The notes below the pieces were generated by a model. It saw nothing but the letters and a program-made list of their open reading frames with translations. It was not told the origin of the DNA and did not search any database. 15,232 nt of DNA from Syntrophobacterales bacterium (GTDB lineage Bacteria; Desulfobacterota; Syntrophorhabdia; Syntrophorhabdales; WCHB1-27), in the NCBI GenBank assembly GCA_017881765.1, contig JADGQN010000066.1, positions 1 through 15,232 on the forward strand, read 5' to 3'. Below, piece after piece: positions 1-7,710 of the stretch. Position 1 is the stretch's first letter; each line of letters starts with the position of its first letter. Made by a program: the position numbers and the translations under genes.

Positions 1-906
1 AAGATCGTGGAGCTGAAAAGCTTCACAAAGGCCGGGGAGGAGCTGCATCTTACCCAGCCCACAGTGAGCAAACAGATGGTTGATCTTGAAGCGTTTTTCA
101 ACGTGCGCTTCATCGACCGCACCAAAAGGGGGCTTGCCCTGACCAAAGCAGGGGAAATTCTTTTCAAGTATGCCAAAGATTTTCTTGCGCTGCAGGAAGA
201 AACGCTGGCCGCCATAGCAGCTTTCAAAGGCCTTCGGCGGGGAAACATTCGCATGGGGGCCAGCAACATACCCGGTGTCTACGTCCTCCCACCGATTCTT
301 AAGCTCTTCAGAGAGCGGTACGAAGGCATTCAGCTCCAGCTCATCATATCTGATACAGGAGATATCTCCGACAAGGTCGAGCAAGGCGATCTCGACATCG
401 GGTTCGTTGGGGCAAGAGATGAGACCAGGAAGCTTGTCTATCAAGCCTTCCTTGACGACCTGATCGTCTTCGTGGCCCCCCCGACGTACGCAGACTCGAT
501 GGGAATCGAAGAGATAAAACAGTACCCTTTGCTGGTGCGCGAGGCAGGTTCCGGTACGCGCAAATGTTTCGATGTTGCCCTGAAGAAGAAAGGCATCACT
601 CCGGCCGACCTTCAGGTAGTCGCTGAACTCGGTGACACGCAGGCTATAAAGGAAGCGGTCAAACAAGGGATGGGCATTGCCTATCTGTCGCTGCGGGCAG
701 TCACCGAGGAGTTGGCGAACCACACCCTTAAATTGCTTAACGTCGAAGGTATGGCCGGAGTAAAACGCTCATTTTATATTGTTCTAAAAAAGGGCAGAAG
801 CCAGTCACCACAGGTGCAAGCACTTCTGAAAATCATAAATGAATGGAGAAAGAATGACAAGATACGTTTGGTTAGTGGTCAGCATATGTCTGACCTTTGT
901 CGTTGA
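1..906 (+). CDS. LysR-family transcriptional regulator, 5' partial
   Basis: DNA-binding regulator of the LysR family, lacking its first residues because the gene begins before base 1. The frame is open from base 1 (K-I-V-E-L-K), so the GTG at 7 is an internal valine codon. What remains starts within the winged helix-turn-helix: the recognition-helix motif LTQPTVSKQ is followed by FIDRTKRGLALTKAGE, typical of the family wing. After a linker helix comes the two-lobed periplasmic-binding-protein-like effector domain (GASNIPGVYVLPP onward, then VEQGDLDIGFVGA). This effector-domain opening resembles the CysB/CbbR-like part of the family, but the target genes and inducer cannot be read from the sequence. 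The 3' end overlaps the start of tolB by 53 nt, so the two genes are probably cotranscribed. Family assignment is firm; physiological role is unknown. Confidence 0.93.
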   Translation, partial: KIVELKSFTKAGEELHLTQPTVSKQMVDLEAFFNVRFIDRTKRGLALTKAGEILFKYAKDFLALQEETLAAIAAFKGLRRGNIRMGASNIPGVYVLPPILKLFRERYEGIQLQLIISDTGDISDKVEQGDLDIGFVGARDETRKLVYQAFLDDLIVFVAPPTYADSMGIEEIKQYPLLVREAGSGTRKCFDVALKKKGITPADLQVVAELGDTQAIKEAVKQGMGIAYLSLRAVTEELANHTLKLLNVEGMAGVKRSFYIVLKKGRSQSPQVQALLKIINEWRKNDKIRLVSGQHMSDLCR

Positions 907-2134
907 GCCCGTCTTCGCCAAGGTATCTCTTGATATCTACGGTCAGTCATATAAGAAAATCACCATAGCCACGCCCCCCTTTAAGAGCGATAACGGCGCA
1001 AAGGTGAAGGCTGACATGGGGGACCTTCTCGCCAAAGATCTGGACATGTCAGGCTTCTTCATTGTTGCTCCCAAGAGCGTCATGGACAGGGAGTTGACGG
1101 AAGAAGGGATCGACAAGAAAGAGATACGGTTTGAGAATTGGCGCTCCCTCGGCATTGAGCTCATATCCAAGGGACTGCTACAGACCCAGGCCGGGGGTTT
1201 GACGCTTGAGATATACCTTTACGACTCGAGCGACGGCACGCTGCTCTTTGCCAAGAGGTATCGCACGACAGCCGACGAGTGGCGAAGGCTCACCCACAGG
1301 TTGGCGGACGACATCATCCAGGCGGTGACCGGCGAGCGAGGCATCATGAGTTCCAGGGTGCTCTTCGTCACCGGGGGCAGGCAGGGCAAGGATATCGTTA
1401 TGTCGGATTTTGATGGCGCGGGCCAGAGAAAGCTTACCGACTATGGCAAGATAACCCTTTCACCGTGCCTCTCCCCGGACGGCAAGTATCTTGCCTTCAC
1501 CTCTTACAAAGAAGGAAGGCCTAACCTTTTCGTGCTCGACCTTGAGAAAAAGCGCGAGATATACGCCAACAGGGACGACGGAATGAAGCTGCCATCCGCG
1601 TGGTTCGACAATAAAACCCTGGTCTACACGCACACCTCGGGAAAGTACTCCGCAATCTATGCAGAAAACGTCGAGACAAAGGAAAAGAGGACCCTCCTGC
1701 GGCAGGAAGGCATTCTGACGTCTCCGAGCTTTAGCGTGGATAGAAAGAAGATGGTCTTTGTATCCGACATGTACGGAACCCCTCAAATCTTTATCCGCGA
1801 CCTGTCATCCGGGGAAACAAAGCGGCTCACCTATGCGGGCACTTACAATACAGCACCGGCCTTGTCGCCCAAAGGTGACCTCATCGCCTATGGCTGCAAA
1901 ACGGATGGTGCGCTGGAAATATGTGTCATGAAAACGGATGGTTCGGAGCCGCGGATACTGACGGACGGCGGCATAAACGATTCGCCTCACTTTTCGCAGT
2001 GCGGCAGGTATATACTTTACTCGTCGAGTAATGGCAAAAAGGCGGGCGTCTATTTCATGCTCCACAACGGCGATAACAGAAGAGCTCTTTCATTCACTGC
2101 CGGGGAAGATACCCAACCACAATTTGTACAATAG
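854..2134 (+). CDS. tolB: Tol-Pal system periplasmic protein TolB
   Basis: Periplasmic beta-propeller protein of the Tol-Pal complex. In the family it binds Pal and TolA and supports outer-membrane constriction during division and envelope integrity. The 426-residue product is close to the usual length (about 430). It opens with a signal peptide (hydrophobic VWLVVSICLTFVV, probable cleavage after VFA, residue 22). The N-terminal TolB domain follows, then a C-terminal propeller from about residue 170 with recurring PD40/WD40-like blades: SPDGKYLAFTS, VDRKKMVFVSD, SPKGDLIAYGC and GRYILYSSS. I chose the ATG at 854 because GGAG (845-848) lies 5 nt upstream and the signal peptide then has a normal n-region. 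An in-frame ATG at 839 would add five residues. The start lies inside the lysR frame. The stop codon abuts the pal ribosome-binding site. Confidence 0.96.
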   Translation: MTRYVWLVVSICLTFVVEPVFAKVSLDIYGQSYKKITIATPPFKSDNGAKVKADMGDLLAKDLDMSGFFIVAPKSVMDRELTEEGIDKKEIRFENWRSLGIELISKGLLQTQAGGLTLEIYLYDSSDGTLLFAKRYRTTADEWRRLTHRLADDIIQAVTGERGIMSSRVLFVTGGRQGKDIVMSDFDGAGQRKLTDYGKITLSPCLSPDGKYLAFTSYKEGRPNLFVLDLEKKREIYANRDDGMKLPSAWFDNKTLVYTHTSGKYSAIYAENVETKEKRTLLRQEGILTSPSFSVDRKKMVFVSDMYGTPQIFIRDLSSGETKRLTYAGTYNTAPALSPKGDLIAYGCKTDGALEICVMKTDGSEPRILTDGGINDSPHFSQCGRYILYSSSNGKKAGVYFMLHNGDNRRALSFTAGEDTQPQFVQ

Positions 2135-2143
2135 AGGTGAACT

Positions 2144-2716
2144 ATGAAATTAGTATCGTATCTGCTGATAGCGGCCGCACTCTTTGTCGTTTTTGCTTGC
2201 TCGCCTAAGCCGGTTCACGTGCCGATTTCGGAACGAGTTGGCCAGCCCGCCGAGCAGGGGCAGGGCCAGGAGTCTCAGGCCGACCTGGATAGAAAGGCCA
2301 GGGAAAGGGCCGCCATACAAGAGGAGCTTCTCCAGCGGGATTTGGAGCGGCAGAAAATGCTTCAGGAGCAGATGAAGAAGGGCGCACCCATCTTCAAGGA
2401 CATCCTGTTCGAATTTAACGGTTACTCGGTCAGTCCGGACTACCGGGGGCTGATAACCGATATCGCTGCTTGGCTCGCCCAGAACAAAGCCGCTAAGCTG
2501 ACCGTTGAGGGGCACTGCGACGAAAGGGGCACTATCGAATACAACCTTGCCCTTGGTGAGAAGAGGGCGGAGTCGGTAAAAAGTCAGCTCGTAATGGCAG
2601 GGGTCAAAGATGACCGTATCAAAACCATTTCATACGGGAAAGAGGCACCGGCCGACCCGGGCCACACGGAAGAAGCCTGGGCCAAGAACAGACGCGCCCA
2701 TTTTAAAATCGACTGA
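2144..2716 (+). CDS. pal: Peptidoglycan-associated lipoprotein Pal
   Basis: Outer-membrane lipoprotein that holds peptidoglycan non-covalently and is the partner of TolB. The 190-residue product has a type II signal peptide with lipobox VFAC, so Cys19 is the lipidated residue. A charged, Gln/Glu/Lys/Arg-rich linker, probably helical, spans about residues 36-80. The OmpA-like peptidoglycan-binding domain covers about 83-190. Its hallmark residues are visible: GHCDERGT (123-130, with Asp126 expected to contact diaminopimelate), the NLALGEKRA stretch with Arg141, and KNRRA near the C-terminus. It is translated from ATG with the ribosome-binding site GAGGTGA (2134-2140), which shares a base with the tolB stop codon and suggests translational coupling. 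Identification is secure. Confidence 0.97.
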   Translation: MKLVSYLLIAAALFVVFACSPKPVHVPISERVGQPAEQGQGQESQADLDRKARERAAIQEELLQRDLERQKMLQEQMKKGAPIFKDILFEFNGYSVSPDYRGLITDIAAWLAQNKAAKLTVEGHCDERGTIEYNLALGEKRAESVKSQLVMAGVKDDRIKTISYGKEAPADPGHTEEAWAKNRRAHFKID

Positions 2717-2728
2717 TGGAGGACCGAG

Positions 2729-3505
2729 ATGAAGAAGTGGCTGCCTCTTTGTTTGCTTTCTATCTTGCTGCTGGGCTGTGTTTCCAGTTCGGAGCTCGGA
2801 GACGTGAGGAGAGACGTCACAACGGTCTATCAGGAGTTCCGCTCCTATAAAGATTCCACTGATGCCCGTCTTTCCAAGATCGAGAAGGATATGTCGGCAC
2901 TTTCTCAGAGCATGCGGTCAGTCGAAGAACTCACGCGCAAACAGTTTCTCGATTTGTCCATGTCCGCGGAAAGCAATGACGACAAAATCAAGACCATCCT
3001 CGGGAGGCTGGACGAACTCGATTCCCAACTGCGCACGTATTGGGGTGAAACCAAAGGGGAACTCAAGGAACTTAAGGGCGCCAGGAAACCGGGAGCTCCG
3101 CAGAAAAATGGCCCTAAGGCGCCGCAGGGCAATTATGACGAATTATACAAGCAGGCATTCGACGCCTTCCAAAAAGCTCAGTACGACGACTCCATACGAG
3201 CCTTTTCTAACTTTCTGCAGTCTTATCCCGACACCCCTCTCGTCCCGAATGCGCGCTACTGGATGGGCGAGGCATACATGAACCTGAAGGATCAAGAGAA
3301 GGCCATCGTCAGTTTTCAGGAGGTCATCGATAAGTATCCTAACAGCGAAAAGGCCCCGAGGGCGTTGCTTCGTCAGGCAGAGGCCTTCGGAGACCTGGGC
3401 GACAAAAAGAGCTCTACCACCCTCCTTAAAAGGGTGATAGAGCTCTATCCGAAAAGCGATGAAGCGCGTATCGCTGAGAGACTACTCCACAACCTCGGCG
3501 GCTAG
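2729..3505 (+). CDS. cpoB: Tol-Pal associated TPR lipoprotein (CpoB/YbgF family)
   Basis: Third gene of the tolB-pal block. In E. coli the family links Tol-Pal to peptidoglycan synthesis (PBP1B) during constriction. The 258-residue product has a short signal sequence ending in the lipobox LLGC, predicting lipidation at Cys17; E. coli CpoB is a soluble periplasmic protein by contrast. Residues of about 22-115 are heptad-like and charged, consistent with a coiled coil for trimerisation. A Pro/Gly/Lys-rich linker (about 116-134) leads to three TPR units at about 137-170, 174-207 and 211-244 (FQKAQYDDSIRAF, LKDQEKAIVSFQEVI and LGDKKSSTTLLKRVI mark them). The ribosome-binding site GGAGG (2718-2722) is 6 nt from the ATG and 1 nt after the pal stop. 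The last 24 nt overlap the end of rpoC on the other strand, and codons of about 226-239 also encode the rpoC terminator hairpin. Confidence 0.93.
   Translation: MKKWLPLCLLSILLLGCVSSSELGDVRRDVTTVYQEFRSYKDSTDARLSKIEKDMSALSQSMRSVEELTRKQFLDLSMSAESNDDKIKTILGRLDELDSQLRTYWGETKGELKELKGARKPGAPQKNGPKAPQGNYDELYKQAFDAFQKAQYDDSIRAFSNFLQSYPDTPLVPNARYWMGEAYMNLKDQEKAIVSFQEVIDKYPNSEKAPRALLRQAEAFGDLGDKKSSTTLLKRVIELYPKSDEARIAERLLHNLGG
3404..3446 (-). terminator. Intrinsic terminator of the rpoBC transcript, inside cpoB
   Basis: Read on the minus strand, a 16-bp stem (3446-3431 paired with 3423-3408) encloses a 7-nt loop (3430-3424). It runs directly into five T residues (complement of 3404-3408). The only non-Watson-Crick position (3437 with 3417) is a G-U wobble on the minus strand but an A/C mismatch on the plus strand, and only the minus orientation has the T tract. 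The stem begins 36 nt past the rpoC stop codon. These are the hallmarks of a Rho-independent terminator for the tuf-to-rpoC direction. It is wholly contained in the cpoB coding sequence. Confidence 0.85.
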
Positions 3506-6500
3506 TAAGCTGGCCTCCGGCGGCAGTGGTTCAAGCAATTCTTCGCCTTTCTCAAGTGCCGCCATCTCGAAACTGCGGTACTTCAAGAAACCTGTTCCCG
3601 CCGGTATGATTCTACCCATGATTACGTTCTCTTTGAGCCCGCGCAAGTAATCGACCCGTCCTTCGATCGCAGCCTGGGTGAGCACTTTCGTCGTATCCTG
3701 GAAGCTGGCCGCTGAGATGAAGCTATCGGTAATCAACGATGCCTTTGTAATCCCCAGGAAGAGAGGCTCCGCTGTCGCGGGACGACCGCCTCGGTCAATG
3801 GCTCGTCTGTTTTCATCATCGAAGACCCACCATTCAACCGGCTCGTCGATGATGAAGTTGGTGTCCCCCACATCCTTAATCCTGACCCGCTTCAGCATCT
3901 GCCTTACGATAATTTCTATGTGCTTGTCGTTGATCTTGACACCCTGGAGCTGATACACTTCCTGGATCTCGTTGACCAGGTACCGGGCAAGATCTTTTAT
4001 GCCGAGTATGCGAAGCACGTCGTGCGGGTTTGCCGAGCCGTCCATGAGCGGCTCTCCCGCCTTTACGTAATCGCCCTCGTGGACTATGACGTGTTTGCCT
4101 TTCGGGATGGTATATTTCCTCGGCTCACCCCGGTCGGGCGTCACCATAATCTCCCTCTTGCCTTTCAAGAGCTTGCCAAAGGAGACCATGCCCTCCACCT
4201 CAGACACGATTGCGCTCTCCTTTGGCCTGCGCGCCTCGAACAGCTCGGCCACGCGTGGCAGGCCGCCCGTGATATCCTTCGTCTTGGTGGTTTCCCGCGG
4301 AATCTTGGATATAACATCCCCGGCATGAATCACATCACCTTCATTCACGACGATATGGGCCCCCATGGGAAGCATGTACCGGGCGAGGCTGGTTGTGCCG
4401 GGTACCGTAATTGTCTTGCCCTTGTCGTCCTTGATCGAGATCCTCGGCCTGACATCCGTATCGCGAAACTCTATGATGACCTTATAGGCCAGGCCGGTCA
4501 CTTCGTCCACCCGCTCCGCCATGGTGACACCCTCTGAGATGTCGCCGAATTTCACCCTGCCCGATACCTCCGAAAGGATGGGGATCGTGTACGGATCCCA
4601 CTCTGCCAGTGTGTGGCCCTCAGCCACCTTCTGACCATCGGCCACGCGGAGCTTAGCACCGTAAATTATCGTGTACTTTTCCCTCTCGCGCCCGGCCGCA
4701 TCCACGATAGCCACCTCGCCGTTCCTGTTCATGACGATCGGCTGGCCGTCTTTGTTAAGGACTACTTTTACGTTATGCAGCTTGACAATACCCTCGTTCC
4801 GCGATTCCAGGGTCGACTGCTCGACACGCCGGGAGGCGGCTCCACCGATGTGGAAGGTCCTCATCGTGAGCTGGGTCCCCGGTTCGCCTATGGACTGGGC
4901 AGCTATGATGCCAACCGCCTCTCCGATACTTACCAGCCTGCCCCTCGCAAGGTCTCGTCCATAGCACAGGGCACAAACGCCGCGCTTTGAGCGACAGGTG
5001 AGCACGGAGCGAATCCTCACCTTTTCCAGACCCGCCTCGTCGATCTTCTTCAGGTGCTCTTCCCTGATCTCATCGTTCCTTTTGACGATGACCTCTCCGT
5101 CCGGATCTCGCATGTCCTCCAGGGAGACCCTGCCGAGGATACGCGTGCCTAGCTGTTCGATTACCTCGCCGCCTTCCATCAACGCGGCCACTTCGATCCC
5201 ATCAAAGGTACCGCAATCGGTATCTGCAATGATGACGTCGTGTGCGACGTCAACGAGCCTTCTGGTGAGGTAACCTGAATTTGCTGTCTTGAGAGCCGTG
5301 TCTGCGAGGCCCTTCCTGGCACCACTCGTTGAAATGAAGTACTGGAGCACCGTAAGACCTTCCCGGAAGTTACTGGTAATAGGTGTCTCAATGATCTCGC
5401 CGGAGGGTTTTGCCATGAGACCCCTCATGCCGGCAAGCTGACGTATCTGCTGCGCATTTCCTCTGGCGCCCGAGTGGGCCATCATATACATAGGATTCAG
5501 GCTGTCCTGATACTCATACTTCGGGTGTGCAGCAACATGGGCTGCCGCGGACTTGCCCCGTTTCGAGGTCTCTTCCGCCTTGGGCGCGAATCCGTGCCGT
5601 GGCAGCACAGCAGGCACCTCCACCTTCTCGGAGCCCAGCTCTCTCATAAGTTCATCAGCAATGCGCTCGGTCACGTCGGCCCAAATATCGATTACCTTAT
5701 TGTACCGTTCACCGTCCGTAATGAGCCCCTCTGAATACTGGTTCTGAACAACCTTTACCTCGCCCGAGGCCTTGTCAATGAGCTCCTTTTTCTTCGTCGG
5801 AATCTTCATGTCGTCGATAGAGATCGAGATCCCTCCCAGGGTGGCATAGAAAAACCCGATATCCTTGAGCCTGTCTGAAAGGATAACGGTCGCCTTTTCC
5901 CCGCCCTGGCGATAACAGATGTCGACGAGCTGACCTATCGTTTTCTTGTCCATGGTGCGATTTATTACATCAAAGGGCATCTCAGCAGGGATGACCTCCC
6001 TCAGGAGGATCCGGCCGGGGGTAGTGGCGACCCTCGTACCGTTCATGCGCACCTCGACCCGCGCATGAAGGTCAACCTCCCCTGCATCGTAAGCCATGAT
6101 CGCTTCTTCCGGGTCGGCAAATATCTTGCCCTCGCCCGGTCTATATTTCCTCTCGATAGTGAGGTAGTAAAGACCGAGGACGATATCCTGCGTTGGCACG
6201 ATGATCGGCCTTCCATTAGCGGGTGAAAGAATATTGTTGGTGGACATCATGAGGATCCGCGCCTCAGATTGGGCCTCTATGGACAGCGGGATGTGCACAG
6301 CCATCTGGTCTCCGTCAAAGTCAGCGTTGTAAGCCGGGCAGACAAGTGGGTGCAGCTGAATAGCCTTGCCGTCAATCAGCATCGGCTCAAAGGCCTGTAT
6401 GCCAAGCCGGTGAAGGGTAGGGGCCCTGTTGAGCAGAACCGGATGTTCCTTGATTGCCTCTTCCAGCACGTCCCACACTTCAGGCCTTTCCTTTTCCACA

Positions 6501-7699
6501 AGCTTCTTGGCGTTTTTGATTGTGGTTGCGAAACCCTTGCGGATGAGTCTGTTATAGACAAATGGCTTGAAGAGCTCCAGCGCCATATGCTTGGGAAGCC
6601 CGCACTGATGAAGTCTCAGTTCAGGGCCAACCACGATGACCGATCGGCCGGAGTAATCGACCCGTTTCCCCAGGAGGTTTTGCCGAAAACGTCCCTGCTT
6701 GCCTCTGAGCATGTCGGAGAGGGACTTGAGTGGCCGCTTACTCGTGCCGGTCACGATCCTTCCCCTTTTCGAATTGTCAAAAAGGGCGTCCACCGCCTCC
6801 TGGAGCATGCGTTTCTCGTTACGTATGATGATCTCCGGGGCGTTCAGTTCCATCAGCCTTTTCAGGCGGTTGTTTCTGTTGATCACGCGGCGGTACAGGT
6901 CGTTCAGGTCCGAGGTGGCGAACCGCCCGCCGTCCAGGGGGACAAGCGGCCTCAGTTCCGGAGGAAGAACGGGGATGATGTCCAGAATCATCCAGTCGGG
7001 TTTCACGCCCGAGATGCGAAAAGCGTCGACCACCTTGAGGCGTCTTGCCAGCTTCTTCCTTTTGGCGTCAGACGAGGTGTCGCGCATTTCTGCCCTGATG
7101 GTCTTCGAAAGCTCCTCCACCTCTATGTGTCTGAGACACTCGCGCATTGCCTCTGCGCCTATGCCTCCGGTAAATTTCTCGCCATACTTCTCCCTACCCT
7201 CTATGTACTTTTCCTCGGTGATAAGCTCTGCAAACTGGTAAGGAGAAGGGCCGGGCTCAATGACGATATACATCTCAAAGTAGAGGACGCGTTCCACCTC
7301 TTTGATCGAGAGCTCGAGAAGCGTTCCGATCTTGCTCGGCATGCTCTTCAAGAACCAGATGTGGGCTATGGGGGATGCTAATTGTATGTGCCCCATTCTC
7401 TCCCGCCTCACCTTGGACTGGATTACTTCTACGCCGCACTTTTCACAAATGATGCCCCGGTGCTTCATCCTCTTGTATTTGCCGCAGATGCATTCATAGT
7501 CCTTAACCGGGCCAAAAATACGGGCACAGAAAAGCCCGTCCTTTTCCGGCTTAAAGGTCCTGTAGTTGATCGTTTCCGGCTTCTTCACTTCGCCAAAGGA
7601 CCATTTCTCGATCAATTCCGGAGAAGCGAGGGATAGCTTCATCGCTGTATAACTCAACGGGTCTTTCTGTTTTTCAAAAATCTTGAAATAATCTTCCAA
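3482..7699 (-). CDS. rpoC: DNA-directed RNA polymerase subunit beta'
   Basis: Catalytic clamp subunit of RNA polymerase, 1405 residues, in line with the proteobacterial length (about 1400). The N-terminal zinc site is Cys70, Cys72, Cys85 and Cys88. The active-site motif NADFDGD spans 458-464, with the Mg-binding Asp460, Asp462 and Asp464. The bridge-helix region covers about 766-800 (ETPITSNFREGLTVLQYF). The second zinc site is Cys829, Cys902, Cys909 and Cys912. The trigger-loop motif GEAVGIIAAQSIGEPGTQL is at about 927-945, followed by the large insertion in the trigger loop typical of proteobacteria. The start is a TTG at 7697-7699, supported by a strong AAGGAGG (7706-7712) 6 nt upstream that overlaps the rpoB stop; no ATG fits so well. 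Unusual: an Ala/Lys/His-rich stretch at about 691-727 looks longer than in E. coli. The gene ends convergently, overlapping cpoB by 24 nt. Confidence 0.98.
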   Translation of the reverse strand: MEDYFKIFEKQKDPLSYTAMKLSLASPELIEKWSFGEVKKPETINYRTFKPEKDGLFCARIFGPVKDYECICGKYKRMKHRGIICEKCGVEVIQSKVRRERMGHIQLASPIAHIWFLKSMPSKIGTLLELSIKEVERVLYFEMYIVIEPGPSPYQFAELITEEKYIEGREKYGEKFTGGIGAEAMRECLRHIEVEELSKTIRAEMRDTSSDAKRKKLARRLKVVDAFRISGVKPDWMILDIIPVLPPELRPLVPLDGGRFATSDLNDLYRRVINRNNRLKRLMELNAPEIIIRNEKRMLQEAVDALFDNSKRGRIVTGTSKRPLKSLSDMLRGKQGRFRQNLLGKRVDYSGRSVIVVGPELRLHQCGLPKHMALELFKPFVYNRLIRKGFATTIKNAKKLVEKERPEVWDVLEEAIKEHPVLLNRAPTLHRLGIQAFEPMLIDGKAIQLHPLVCPAYNADFDGDQMAVHIPLSIEAQSEARILMMSTNNILSPANGRPIIVPTQDIVLGLYYLTIERKYRPGEGKIFADPEEAIMAYDAGEVDLHARVEVRMNGTRVATTPGRILLREVIPAEMPFDVINRTMDKKTIGQLVDICYRQGGEKATVILSDRLKDIGFFYATLGGISISIDDMKIPTKKKELIDKASGEVKVVQNQYSEGLITDGERYNKVIDIWADVTERIADELMRELGSEKVEVPAVLPRHGFAPKAEETSKRGKSAAAHVAAHPKYEYQDSLNPMYMMAHSGARGNAQQIRQLAGMRGLMAKPSGEIIETPITSNFREGLTVLQYFISTSGARKGLADTALKTANSGYLTRRLVDVAHDVIIADTDCGTFDGIEVAALMEGGEVIEQLGTRILGRVSLEDMRDPDGEVIVKRNDEIREEHLKKIDEAGLEKVRIRSVLTCRSKRGVCALCYGRDLARGRLVSIGEAVGIIAAQSIGEPGTQLTMRTFHIGGAASRRVEQSTLESRNEGIVKLHNVKVVLNKDGQPIVMNRNGEVAIVDAAGREREKYTIIYGAKLRVADGQKVAEGHTLAEWDPYTIPILSEVSGRVKFGDISEGVTMAERVDEVTGLAYKVIIEFRDTDVRPRISIKDDKGKTITVPGTTSLARYMLPMGAHIVVNEGDVIHAGDVISKIPRETTKTKDITGGLPRVAELFEARRPKESAIVSEVEGMVSFGKLLKGKREIMVTPDRGEPRKYTIPKGKHVIVHEGDYVKAGEPLMDGSANPHDVLRILGIKDLARYLVNEIQEVYQLQGVKINDKHIEIIVRQMLKRVRIKDVGDTNFIIDEPVEWWVFDDENRRAIDRGGRPATAEPLFLGITKASLITDSFISAASFQDTTKVLTQAAIEGRVDYLRGLKENVIMGRIIPAGTGFLKYRSFEMAALEKGEELLEPLPPEASLLAAEVVE

Positions 7700-7710
7700 A
7701 ACTGACCTCC

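Noticed and set aside
1460..2065. Minus-strand open frames inside tolB
   Set aside because: They lie opposite clear TolB propeller repeats and have no recognisable product.
3520..3570. GGCGGCA/TGCCGCC inverted repeat just past cpoB, considered as a terminator for the tol-pal block
   Set aside because: The arms are about 30 nt apart and no T run follows on the plus strand. It lies in rpoC coding sequence and is more likely chance or codon-driven.
6269..7381. Long open frame (370 codons) on the plus strand inside rpoC
   Set aside because: It is a complementary-strand shadow of a conserved, intact rpoC. The translation shows no recognisable domain, and its open length follows from rpoC codon bias.
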